In this document: one piece after another, positions 35,783-43,588 of the stretch
How the letters are laid out: each line of letters starts with the position of its first letter
Position numbering within the stretch: position 1 is the stretch's first letter
NCBI RefSeq assembly: GCF_000812685.1
Contig: NZ_JWIF01000017.1
Span: 1 to 62,128 of the forward strand
Origin: Halocynthiibacter namhaensis
GTDB lineage: Bacteria; Pseudomonadota; Alphaproteobacteria; Rhodobacterales; Rhodobacteraceae
Direction of reading: 5' to 3'
DNA length: 62,128 bases
Translations under genes and position numbers: made by a program
Notes under the pieces: model-generated
What the model saw: only the letters and a program-made list of their open reading frames with translations
Database searches by the model: none
What the model was told of the DNA's origin: nothing

Positions 35783-36184
35783 ATGACCCATTCGACAAGC
35801 GACGGTACCGCTGCAACACAGGCTGAAACTCGCCAAATCAAGCCAACTTTGCTGCGCGGATGGAGACGCCGCTGCCCTAATTGTGGCTCAGGCCCAATGT
35901 TTAAAGGCTATCTGAAAGTTCGCGACACCTGCCCGAATTGTGAAGAGAACCTATCACATCATCGCGCAGATGATGGCCCCGCCTATCTAACGATCCTCGT
36001 TGTGGGGCACTTAATGGCACCGTTGATTCTTGTGGTCTATGAAAATTTCCGCCCCGAGCCCCTGACACTGGCGACGCTATTTACTGTTGGCTGTGTCGCT
36101 GCATCCTTGTATCTTCTCCCTAGATTTAAAGGTATTGTTGTTGGCTACCAATGGGCCAAACGCATGCATGGCTTCGGTGACTGA
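35783..36184 (+). CDS. DUF983-family membrane protein
   Basis: A 133-residue protein with an N-terminal zinc ribbon (CPNCGSGPMF ... CPNCEEN) and two membrane helices (about residues 70-90 and 98-118). The DUF983 family is widespread in Alphaproteobacteria and often near cytochrome oxidase genes, but has no proven role. TAGGAA precedes the ATG. A Nudix gene follows 27 bases later and is probably co-transcribed. Confidence 0.88.
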   Translation: MTHSTSDGTAATQAETRQIKPTLLRGWRRRCPNCGSGPMFKGYLKVRDTCPNCEENLSHHRADDGPAYLTILVVGHLMAPLILVVYENFRPEPLTLATLFTVGCVAASLYLLPRFKGIVVGYQWAKRMHGFGD

Positions 36185-36211
36185 TACGCCGGATGACATA
36201 AGGAACAGATC

Positions 36212-36955
36212 GTGAGCATCGATAAGACTGCAATTCGCAACGCTTCAACCACAATTTTGGTGCGCCAGACTTCCAATGGGGTGCCGGGCGATGCGCAGGT
36301 CTTAATGGGCCAACGCGGCGCAAAAGCCGCATTCATGCCCAATAAATTCGTCTTTCCTGGCGGCGCGGTTGATGCCGGGGATGCGGACATCACGCTGGCG
36401 AATGAAATCTCGGCCAACTGCAAAGCCCGCTTGACTGAGGACGCTGATCCGAAATTGGTCTCTGCTTTGCAAGTTGCCGCGATCCGCGAGCTATGGGAAG
36501 AAACGGGACTGATCCTTGGGGTGCCGGGCCAACTTGCCCCTGCACCGGAAGATTGGCGAACCTATGCTGAATCAGGTTTTCAGCCCGCTGGCGACGCCCT
36601 GAAATTCGTTTTTCGCGCTATTACACCGCCCGGCCGTCCCCGCCGCTTTGACGCACGCTTTTTCATGGCTGATGCGTCATCAATCCAAGGTGACCCAGAT
36701 GATTTTTCCCACGCCAGCGACGAATTATCTTCATTGCAGTGGATTCGCCTGAACGATGCACGCGACTTTGATCTTCCCTTCATCACCGAAGTTGTTTTGG
36801 CAGAACTACACGCCCGGCTCAGCGGTCAAAAACGTGACCCTGGCGTTCCCTTCTTCCGCAATGATGATGAGGAAAGCTTGTTTCTACGTCTTGGTGGTTC
36901 TCGGCCGTTGGACGCACAAATTCGCGACGCGAGCCTGAGATCCCGGCAGCTCTAA
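36212..36955 (+). CDS. Nudix hydrolase
   Basis: A 247-residue Nudix protein. The core helix AAIRELWEETGLILG carries the REx2EE catalytic pattern, and the upstream strand PNKFVFPGGAVDAGDAD matches the long-insert NUDT19-like subfamily, some of which act on CoA derivatives. The substrate is uncertain. The start codon is GTG at 36212 with AAGGAA upstream. Its stop overlaps the stop of the convergent EamA gene by a few bases. Confidence 0.87.
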   Translation: MSIDKTAIRNASTTILVRQTSNGVPGDAQVLMGQRGAKAAFMPNKFVFPGGAVDAGDADITLANEISANCKARLTEDADPKLVSALQVAAIRELWEETGLILGVPGQLAPAPEDWRTYAESGFQPAGDALKFVFRAITPPGRPRRFDARFFMADASSIQGDPDDFSHASDELSSLQWIRLNDARDFDLPFITEVVLAELHARLSGQKRDPGVPFFRNDDEESLFLRLGGSRPLDAQIRDASLRSRQL

Positions 36956-37857
36956 ATCACCACAATAAGCAGCAAAATCGATACAGATATTAATCCCATC
37001 GCGATCAATTCTCGCGCGCTGGTTTTTTCCTTAAACACCACTACGCCCGCGATAAAACTAAACAGTAACTCGATTTGCCCAACCGCTTTGACATAAGCCG
37101 CGTTTTGCAATGTGAACGCCGCGAACCAGCAAAAACTGCCAATCATGGATGTTAGGCCCACAAGGCCAGCCACCCGCCAATGGCGCAGAACTTTTGAGAT
37201 CTCACCGCGTTCACGCGCTGCCAGCCAGATCGCCATGATTATTGCCTGGAAACTGGCCACAAGCGCCAATGTCGTACCGGCGCTTAACACCACATCACCC
37301 ACACCAAGCGACAAGGACGCCCCGCGATATCCGATGGCAGAAAATGCAAACAACACACCGGATCCAAGCCCAAGCCCTGACGCCCTGTTAAAGATCCGCT
37401 GGCTCCAATGCGTGGTGCCACCCTTAGGCGGATCTGACAACAATATAACGCCCCAGAACCCAATCCCAATTGCGAATAACCCGGCTTGGGTCACCGTTTC
37501 GCCCAACACCAAAAACCCCACGATTGCGGTTTGCACCACTTCGGTCTTTTTGAATGTAATACCCACCGCGAAATTGCGTTCAGCAAATAATGCGACCACG
37601 CACATCGTCGCCAAGATCTGTGACAATCCACCCGCTAGGGCATAGGGCCAAAAGTTGGAAGGGATAACAGGCAGTACCTGCCCGCTGACCTTGGCATAGA
37701 TCACCACCAAGACACACACCAATGGGGCGGAGAATATGAACCGCGAGAACGTCGCCCCTGCCGTCGAAAACGAGGTCGACTTCAGATGTTTTTGCAACAT
37801 GAAGCGCAGGTTTTGCGAGAACGCTGCGGCGATTGATATCCAGATCCAAGTTTCCAT
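36952..37857 (-). CDS. EamA/DMT-family transporter
   Basis: A 301-residue inner-membrane protein with ten predicted helices in two repeated halves, the drug/metabolite transporter fold. The second half has VGQIELLFSFIAGVVVFKEK, typical of EamA domains. The substrate is unknown. Convergent with the Nudix gene, sharing overlapping stop codons. Confidence 0.85.
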   Translation of the reverse strand: METWIWISIAAAFSQNLRFMLQKHLKSTSFSTAGATFSRFIFSAPLVCVLVVIYAKVSGQVLPVIPSNFWPYALAGGLSQILATMCVVALFAERNFAVGITFKKTEVVQTAIVGFLVLGETVTQAGLFAIGIGFWGVILLSDPPKGGTTHWSQRIFNRASGLGLGSGVLFAFSAIGYRGASLSLGVGDVVLSAGTTLALVASFQAIIMAIWLAARERGEISKVLRHWRVAGLVGLTSMIGSFCWFAAFTLQNAAYVKAVGQIELLFSFIAGVVVFKEKTSARELIAMGLISVSILLLIVVI

Positions 37858-37897
37858 ATGGGCTTAGTGCCAGCCCATCTTCGGATTGTCGAGCGCC

Positions 37898-38806
37898 TTA
37901 CCCCTTGCGCCACAACGGGTGCGGAACTGGGTCTTTGCGTTTAAAGAAATATCGCCGGAAGATCTCTGCATAGGATGAATATACATACCCATCATTGCGC
38001 GCTAGGTACTTGTCTTTGTTCTTTCTGTAATAGTCCCATAACCGATACCAAGGCACGGCAGGATGCATATGGTGCACCACATGTAGGTTATTGTTTAAAA
38101 ACAAAAAGGCCAACGGCCCGCGGTCCTCAATGATTACAGTTCGCGCACGCGCACGTTCATGAGCTTGGTGTTCAAGAAAGGTGCGAATCTTCAAAATCGC
38201 CAAACCACAATAGGCGGCCAGAACATAGATCCAACCAGGCATTTGCCCATATGCCACCAGCCAGCCAACGACCAAAGCAACGCCGGGAATGTGCAGAAGC
38301 CAACCCACCAATGCCGCACGGTTCCCTGCACGTATCGCCGCCATGTCGGACCCACTGAAAGTGACAATTGAAATCAGGGGGCCCAAGACCAACCGCCCAG
38401 CCAATGTATTGTTTATGTTCAATATCACCTGCTTCCATTTGGACAGCTTTGCCCAAACTTCTGGATCCTGGAAATTACTTTCGGGATCATCATATGGGTC
38501 TGTCAAAATCGAATCTTGGTGATGTGCTAGATGGGTGTCCCGGAACCTCAGGTACGGAATGCACAGCCCAAGCGCTGGAAAAACCAATACCTCGGACAAG
38601 TGGCGATTGGCGAACGGATGCCCATGTAAAACCTCATGTTGCAAAGATGAATGCAACGTGATCGCCAACATCGTGGCGACAAATCCCAATGGCATCCAAA
38701 GATCTGCCAGCCAAGTGGTGCCAACGGCCCACACCGCGTAGCACAGCAGAATCAAGGTGAATGTGGGCCACTCCACAACGGCATAACCTTGGCGTCTTTT
38801 TTCCAT
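37898..38806 (-). CDS. Membrane fatty-acid desaturase-family protein
   Basis: A 302-residue di-iron membrane enzyme. Three histidine clusters are visible: HSSLQHEVLHGH, HLAHH and HVVHH, with about four membrane helices between them. Such enzymes desaturate or hydroxylate acyl chains or modify carotenoids; the sequence alone does not decide. It follows a DUF2061 gene head to tail with a one-base gap, so the two form an operon. Confidence 0.83.
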   Translation of the reverse strand: MEKRRQGYAVVEWPTFTLILLCYAVWAVGTTWLADLWMPLGFVATMLAITLHSSLQHEVLHGHPFANRHLSEVLVFPALGLCIPYLRFRDTHLAHHQDSILTDPYDDPESNFQDPEVWAKLSKWKQVILNINNTLAGRLVLGPLISIVTFSGSDMAAIRAGNRAALVGWLLHIPGVALVVGWLVAYGQMPGWIYVLAAYCGLAILKIRTFLEHQAHERARARTVIIEDRGPLAFLFLNNNLHVVHHMHPAVPWYRLWDYYRKNKDKYLARNDGYVYSSYAEIFRRYFFKRKDPVPHPLWRKG

Positions 38807-39025
38807 CTAATCCTGTCTTTCAAAAGGGATACGTCCCCAATTTATCTTGTTCCACACACGTTCAAACAGAATGTAAGCCGTCAAACCGATGAGCGTATTG
38901 ACCAAGGCCATCGCACCTCCAACCATCGCGGACCCTGTGAAAAAATACCCGACCCCCATCATGGTGATCAGCCCCATGACTTGCCATAAAATCGCTTTTG
39001 TCCAAGTTCGTTTTGGGGTGTCCAT
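38807..39025 (-). CDS. DUF2061-family small membrane protein
   Basis: A 72-residue protein with two membrane helices (about residues 12-30 and 34-54) and the family pattern RTWTKAILWQVMGLITM ... ALVNTLIGLTAYILFERVWNKI. Function unknown. It directly precedes the desaturase gene with which it is probably translated; in other bacteria DUF2061 genes also occur near sulfate-assimilation genes, not seen here. Confidence 0.85.
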   Translation of the reverse strand: MDTPKRTWTKAILWQVMGLITMMGVGYFFTGSAMVGGAMALVNTLIGLTAYILFERVWNKINWGRIPFERQD

Positions 39026-39128
39026 TATGACCGACCTGCTAAGTTCCCAGAACAGCTAACGGGAAATCAAGAAGTCTGGTATCAGGTGATTGGTAAACAA
39101 TACTAAACAAATGTGAAAAAATTCAACT

Positions 39129-39989
39129 ATGCCGAATAAATTGGACAAACGTGATCGTGCAGTTCTTTTTCGACAACGCCTTACCCAAGCGTTGTCACTC
39201 ACGGCGTTAAATCGCAGCAGTTTGGCATTGGCCGTTGGCGTCGATCGTTCAACAATCTCACAGCTTCTTAGTGGGGATAGCCCGCGCCTGCCAAATGCCC
39301 AAGTGGTGGCAGAATCTGCGTCTGCCCTTGGTGTTTCAGCCGATTGGTTGTTGGGCCTAACAGACCGCCCTGAACGTACCGCAGATCTATTGGCCGCAAC
39401 TGTGCAAATGACAGCCGCCCCCCGCGCTATGGTGGATGAACAAATCCTAGCCTGGCACCAAGCAGCGGCGGGTTACAAAATCTGCCATGTCCCGGCCACA
39501 ATACCTGATGTGTTAAAAACCCATGAAATGCTGCGCTGGGAATATGCCCCGCAGCTTGCACGAACGGCCCGCCAGGCGATTGGCGCCGCAGAAGACCGGC
39601 TGCAATTGATGCGGGACGATCTTTCAGATTTCGAGATCGCAATGCCCGTGACTGAACTGACGAGCTTCGCCCGCGCCGAAGGGTACTATCACGGATTGCC
39701 CGCTGCACATCGCATCAATCAGATCGACCGTATCCTTGAACTCCATGAACAATTTTACCCGAAACTCCGCATCTACTTGTTCGACAGCAAGAAATTGTTC
39801 TCAGCCCCAATCACCGTGTTCGGCCCCCTTCAAGCAGTGATCTATCTTGGCCAAAGCTACCTCGCCTTCCGAGATAAGGAGCGGGTAGATTCGATTCGCA
39901 ACCACTTTGACAGCCTTGTGCGCGAAAGCGAATTTGACAGTCGCCAACTTCCGAAGCACCTAGAAATCTTACGTAAAAACATCCACTAA
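39129..39989 (+). CDS. XRE-family regulator with uncharacterised C-terminal domain
   Basis: A 286-residue protein. Residues about 12-75 are a Cro/CI-type helix-turn-helix (LNRSSLALAVGVDRSTISQLLSG ... LGVSADWLLGLTDRP). The remaining 200 residues, including LRIYLFDSKKLFSAPITVFG and YLGQSYLAFRD, look like a sensor or dimerisation domain that I cannot name. Monocistronic; no convincing Shine-Dalgarno sequence before the ATG. The target is unknown. Confidence 0.78.
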   Translation: MPNKLDKRDRAVLFRQRLTQALSLTALNRSSLALAVGVDRSTISQLLSGDSPRLPNAQVVAESASALGVSADWLLGLTDRPERTADLLAATVQMTAAPRAMVDEQILAWHQAAAGYKICHVPATIPDVLKTHEMLRWEYAPQLARTARQAIGAAEDRLQLMRDDLSDFEIAMPVTELTSFARAEGYYHGLPAAHRINQIDRILELHEQFYPKLRIYLFDSKKLFSAPITVFGPLQAVIYLGQSYLAFRDKERVDSIRNHFDSLVRESEFDSRQLPKHLEILRKNIH

Positions 39990-40136
39990 GTCGGCGTTTT
40001 CGGCACAATTTGGCCACTGAACACCGGCGCAAAAACGAAGTGGATTGAATTATCCACAAGATTAAGTCATATTTTCTAAAGGCTTTGCACATATCCCAGA
40101 GGGCATAAGCCCCGCGTGTAAACAATGAGGCATAAA

Positions 40137-40445
40137 ATGAAACGACTTCTTCCCTTGGTGCTTGTCGCCACTCTTGCGTCTTCCGTATCCTCTTTTGCTG
40201 GTACGATTGAAAACGCGTGTAACTCATCTGATCGCAGTGCGGCCAACCGTCAACTCTGTGGCTGCATCCAAGACGTTGCCGACTTAACGTTGGAAAGCCG
40301 AAGCGATCAATCTATGGCTGCATCGTTCTTTCGCGACCCACATAAAGCGCAGGAAATTCGCCAATCAGATCGATCCAGCCACGAAACATTCTGGCAGCGC
40401 TATAAAAACTTTGGCCGCACCGCAGAAGTTTACTGTCGCGGCTGA
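40137..40445 (+). CDS. Conserved small secreted four-cysteine protein
   Basis: A 102-residue protein with a signal peptide (cleavage near SFA-GT) and four cysteines in the mature chain (ENACNSS, LCGC, VYCRG) that probably form two disulfides. The HETFWQRYKNFGRTAEVYC segment is amphipathic. Homologues are familiar in Rhodobacterales as proteins of unknown function; transporter names sometimes attached to them have no support here. GAGG precedes the ATG at 40137. Its last 16 bases overlap the end of the phosphatase gene on the other strand. Confidence 0.72.
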   Translation: MKRLLPLVLVATLASSVSSFAGTIENACNSSDRSAANRQLCGCIQDVADLTLESRSDQSMAASFFRDPHKAQEIRQSDRSSHETFWQRYKNFGRTAEVYCRG

Positions 40446-40894
40446 TCCGCAACCAATGTCGCAATGAATGCTCTGGCAGCGGTTTGTATCAAATCAAACG
40501 CTGCCGGATAATCGTGGGTATGCCATGGGTCTGCGATCTCGCTTGGCCCCTCGCCCCCAGTATAATCCATAAAACCAATAACTTGCGCACGACTTGAAAT
40601 CGGTTGATCAGCTTTCAAAACCGCAACGACTGATTTATCCATCGCGATCAATAGGTCGAACGCATCGTAATCCATCGTCGATATTTTGCGCGCGAACGCC
40701 TTGGTCATGTCATACCCAGCCGAATCAGCCAGCTGGCGCATTTCAGGCGTTGCGGGGGCACCCAAACGGTCAGCCGAGATGCCGGCGCTGTCTATCTGCA
40801 ATCCGAGACCCGCATCAGCAGCCAAGCCGCGCACCACAGCTTCAGCAGCGGGTGAACGGCAGGTGTTTCCGTGACAAACAAATAGGATGCGCAT
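40430..40894 (-). CDS. Low-molecular-weight protein-tyrosine-phosphatase
   Basis: A 154-residue phosphatase with the P-loop CHGNTCRS at residues 7-14 (nucleophile C7, R13) and the general-acid loop ADPWHTHDYPAA. Usual substrates are phosphotyrosine proteins such as polysaccharide-export kinases; none is encoded nearby. The start at 40894 places the P-loop at the family-typical position; the longer frame is rejected. Converges with the four-cysteine protein gene. Confidence 0.92.
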   Translation of the reverse strand: MRILFVCHGNTCRSPAAEAVVRGLAADAGLGLQIDSAGISADRLGAPATPEMRQLADSAGYDMTKAFARKISTMDYDAFDLLIAMDKSVVAVLKADQPISSRAQVIGFMDYTGGEGPSEIADPWHTHDYPAAFDLIQTAARAFIATLVADQPRQ

Positions 40895-40943
40895 TATTTC
40901 TCCGGTCGCCGGGGTCCGAAAACCGAACCCCGGCTGTATATAA

Positions 40944-41420
40944 TCAGTTGCTGTGATCGCCGTGTGACATGTCACCCATTTCAGCTTGGCGCTCAAGATC
41001 TACAGGGATCTCGATTTCGACCTCACCTGCGTTTTCAAAGACCAAGGTCACGGGCAACATATCGCCCTGCACAAAGCTTTGGTTCAACCCCATAAACATC
41101 ACATGATCCCCACCACGTTGCAGCATATGGGTTTCACCGGCTGCGATAGCAAAGCCGTCTTCAACCCTACGCATCTGCATCACGCCGTCACCAGCATCAA
41201 TATGCGTGTGCAATTCAACACGTTTCGCCACGTCGGAGCGCACTTCGATCAGGCGGTCATCTGTGTCGCTATGGTTCATAATCGCCATAAAAGCACCGCC
41301 CGCCATGGCAGATGGACTGGCAGAGCGCGCATAAGCGTCATGCACCATAATGTCATCGGCAAATGCAGGAATGGCAGTCAGAATAAGCGCAGCCGCGCCA
41401 AGAATAGATTTCAGTTTCAT
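40944..41420 (-). CDS. PCuAC-family periplasmic copper chaperone
   Basis: A 158-residue protein with a signal peptide (cleavage near AFA-DD) and the PCuAC domain. Copper-ligand positions are visible: H near MVHDAY, M and H in FMAIMNH, LHTHI, and M in GVMQMRRVE and VMFMGLN; the C-terminus ends in a His-rich HGDHSN. It delivers Cu(I) to cytochrome oxidase or stores copper in the periplasm. GAAAG precedes the ATG. It follows a DUF2946 gene on the same strand. Confidence 0.9.
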   Translation of the reverse strand: MKLKSILGAAALILTAIPAFADDIMVHDAYARSASPSAMAGGAFMAIMNHSDTDDRLIEVRSDVAKRVELHTHIDAGDGVMQMRRVEDGFAIAAGETHMLQRGGDHVMFMGLNQSFVQGDMLPVTLVFENAGEVEIEIPVDLERQAEMGDMSHGDHSN

Positions 41421-41471
41421 GTCATATCTTTCAGTGTGTTACGGGCAGTCGCCCAATGTATTGGAAGCGGT

Positions 41472-41825
41472 TCACACTGAATGTGGTGGGGCGCGGGCCT
41501 GTTGCTGCACGCCAAAAATCTGACATTGCCCCGTCGATGCAGAGGCCAGGAATAAGGTTTTAAGAACATGTGATGGGCGTTGTACGCTTGGGGCGTCACC
41601 AGACACCAGATCCATGAATGACAACGCACAATCCGGGCAATATTGTACTGGACCGACGGGCTGATTATCGGAATCAACCGTAATCAACTTCATCCCATAA
41701 CCGGTGCAAATAACAATTTGCCCCGCAGCCATCGTATGCCCACGCGCAACCGCCATTGTGCCACTGGTCATGATGATCAGCGCAGACAGAAGATATGCAA
41801 AGATGGCGCGAGTATTGCGTTTCAT
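41472..41825 (-). CDS. DUF2946-like small exported protein
   Basis: A 117-residue protein with an N-terminal hydrophobic signal or anchor (about residues 8-27) and a CPDC pair in VQYCPDCALSFMD. Proteins of the DUF2946 type commonly sit beside copper genes, and this one is immediately upstream of the PCuAC chaperone on the same strand, so a role in copper handling is inferred. No enzyme motif. The start at 41825 (MKRNTR) fits a signal peptide better than the upstream ATG. Confidence 0.65.
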   Translation of the reverse strand: MKRNTRAIFAYLLSALIIMTSGTMAVARGHTMAAGQIVICTGYGMKLITVDSDNQPVGPVQYCPDCALSFMDLVSGDAPSVQRPSHVLKTLFLASASTGQCQIFGVQQQARAPPHSV

Positions 41826-41915
41826 GCCCCGGTCATAAACCGGATTCCCCCATAGGTGAACCCCATGTGACAAGATCACGCCCCGGACAACACCCCAGTC
41901 GCCGAAAAACGAAAA

Positions 41916-41937
41916 GCCCCGTCATTTCTGACAGGGC
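41916..41937 (-). terminator. Rho-independent terminator of rpmB
   Basis: Nine-base stem with one mismatch (GCCCCGTCA / TGACAGGGC) and a TTTC loop; followed on the minus strand by TTTTCGTTTTT. It lies directly after the rpmB stop. Confidence 0.85.
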
Positions 41938-41964
41938 CCAATTCGTTTAACATGCAGAGAAAGA

Positions 41965-42252
41965 TCAGACTGCGGCTTGCGCCTTAGCGATGTCTTTCTT
42001 GATTTTCAAAGCTGTGCTTGAAAGTTCAGCATCTTTTGCTTTTGCCATGAATGCGTCCAAACCACCGCGGTGATCAACGGTGCGCAAAGCAGCAGCTGAA
42101 ATGCGCAGGCGAAAGCCACGATCCAGCGTTTCAGACTGCAAAGTCACATCATTCAAGTTCGGCAAGAACCGACGACGTGTTTTGTTGTTAGCATGGCTGA
42201 CATTGTTGCCAGTCATTGGGCCTTTTCCGGTCAATTCGCAACGGCGCGACAT
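41965..42252 (-). CDS. rpmB: 50S ribosomal protein L28
   Basis: A 95-residue basic protein beginning [33 protein letters not shown], the L28 signature. Binds 23S rRNA in the large subunit. AAGGAAG lies before the ATG. Monocistronic, ending in a clear terminator; the 260 bases upstream hold its promoter and nothing else recognised. Confidence 0.97.
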   Translation of the reverse strand: MSRRCELTGKGPMTGNNVSHANNKTRRRFLPNLNDVTLQSETLDRGFRLRISAAALRTVDHRGGLDAFMAKAKDAELSSTALKIKKDIAKAQAAV

Positions 42253-42512
42253 ATGCGACTTCCTTGTCTTAGAGGGGCGACGGGCCGCCCGCGATCTGTT
42301 GAGGCCGCGGAATCTCCGTGCCTATAAATTCATTTGCTGGCTAATACGTGGAATCGCAGGGGGCGTCAACCGTTCCATGCAGCTTCCGATCAGATAGCTG
42401 CAATATATCAGACGCCTTTGCCTAAACCACCACATGTACAATTTTCAGGTGACCGATACAGAACATAGATCATCCCCCGCTGACCATCCCAATGCTCGCC
42501 CAATGCTCGGGA

Positions 42513-43490
42513 TTACAGCAACTTCATGATTTTTTGCGACGCCTCCGCCACGGTCACCTGCCCCGCCGCAACGGCATCCCCAAGATCAGCCATACGTGCT
42601 GAAATTTGGCTGTCCTCATGCAGTCGCGCCAAAAGTGCCAAGCGTACTTCTTCTTCGAACCAGTATCGGGCTTGATCAGCACGCCGCCGCGCCCAATGGC
42701 CTTCCGACTTGCGCCAAGCCGCCAAGCTTTCCATGTCGTCCCACGCCTCTTGTAGGCCATTGCCTTCCCAAGCAGACACCGTCGTTGCCTTTGGAAAACC
42801 GGCCGGATCATAGGCCCGCTTGCGCATCAGATGCAGCGCCCCGGCATAATCCGCGCATGTCCGCGTTGCGACATCTTTCAGCGCCCCGTCAGCTTTATTC
42901 ACAAGAATCATGTCTGCAATTTCCATGATGCCCCGTTTGACGCCCTGCAACTCGTCCCCACCGGCTGGGGCCATCAACAAGATAAACAGGTCAGACATTT
43001 CCGCGACGGTGGTTTCCGATTGCCCTACTCCCACAGTCTCGATCAAGATCACGTCAAAACCTGCGGCCTCACACAATGTCACTGCCTCGCGGGTACGCCG
43101 TGCAACGCCACCAAGTTCCGTTTGGCTGGGGGATGGCCTGATGAACGCGTTTCGGTCACGCGATAGGCGTTCCATCCGGGTTTTATCGCCCAATATAGAC
43201 CCACCCGATCGCGCCGATGACGGGTCAACCGCCAACACAGCAACCTTCAAGCCCTGCCCGGTTAACATAAGGCCGAAACTTTCGATAAAGCTGGATTTCC
43301 CAACCCCCGGCGTGCCTGACATGCCGATACGCAACGCCTGCCGCTGCCCAGCACCTTCGCGCAGAGCCGACAACAAATCCTGTGCCTGCGCCCGATGATC
43401 CGACCTGCGGCTTTCCACAAGCGTAATCGCCCGCGCCAAAGCCCGTCGTTCCCCAGCAATAATCCGACCTGCCGTTTCAGCAAAATCCAT
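42513..43490 (-). CDS. meaB: MeaB/ArgK-family methylmalonyl-CoA mutase-associated GTPase
   Basis: A 325-residue G3E-family P-loop GTPase with Walker A GTPGVGKSS, the LAVDPSSARSGGSILGDKTRM segment, ETVGVGQSE and NKAD. MeaB protects methylmalonyl-CoA mutase from cobalamin oxidation and helps load adenosylcobalamin. The mutase is not in the window. The start at 43490 has AGGGA at eight bases; an ATG eleven codons upstream lacks a good site. Divergent from hrpB. Confidence 0.93.
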   Translation of the reverse strand: MDFAETAGRIIAGERRALARAITLVESRRSDHRAQAQDLLSALREGAGQRQALRIGMSGTPGVGKSSFIESFGLMLTGQGLKVAVLAVDPSSARSGGSILGDKTRMERLSRDRNAFIRPSPSQTELGGVARRTREAVTLCEAAGFDVILIETVGVGQSETTVAEMSDLFILLMAPAGGDELQGVKRGIMEIADMILVNKADGALKDVATRTCADYAGALHLMRKRAYDPAGFPKATTVSAWEGNGLQEAWDDMESLAAWRKSEGHWARRRADQARYWFEEEVRLALLARLHEDSQISARMADLGDAVAAGQVTVAEASQKIMKLL

Positions 43491-43588
43491 CGGCGCATCC
43501 CTATGTGTTCTGTCTTTTGACATTTATGACAATCACCTCTGCAACACACAAGCTTGATCCCACCCGCCTGCTGCGGCAATAAGCCATC

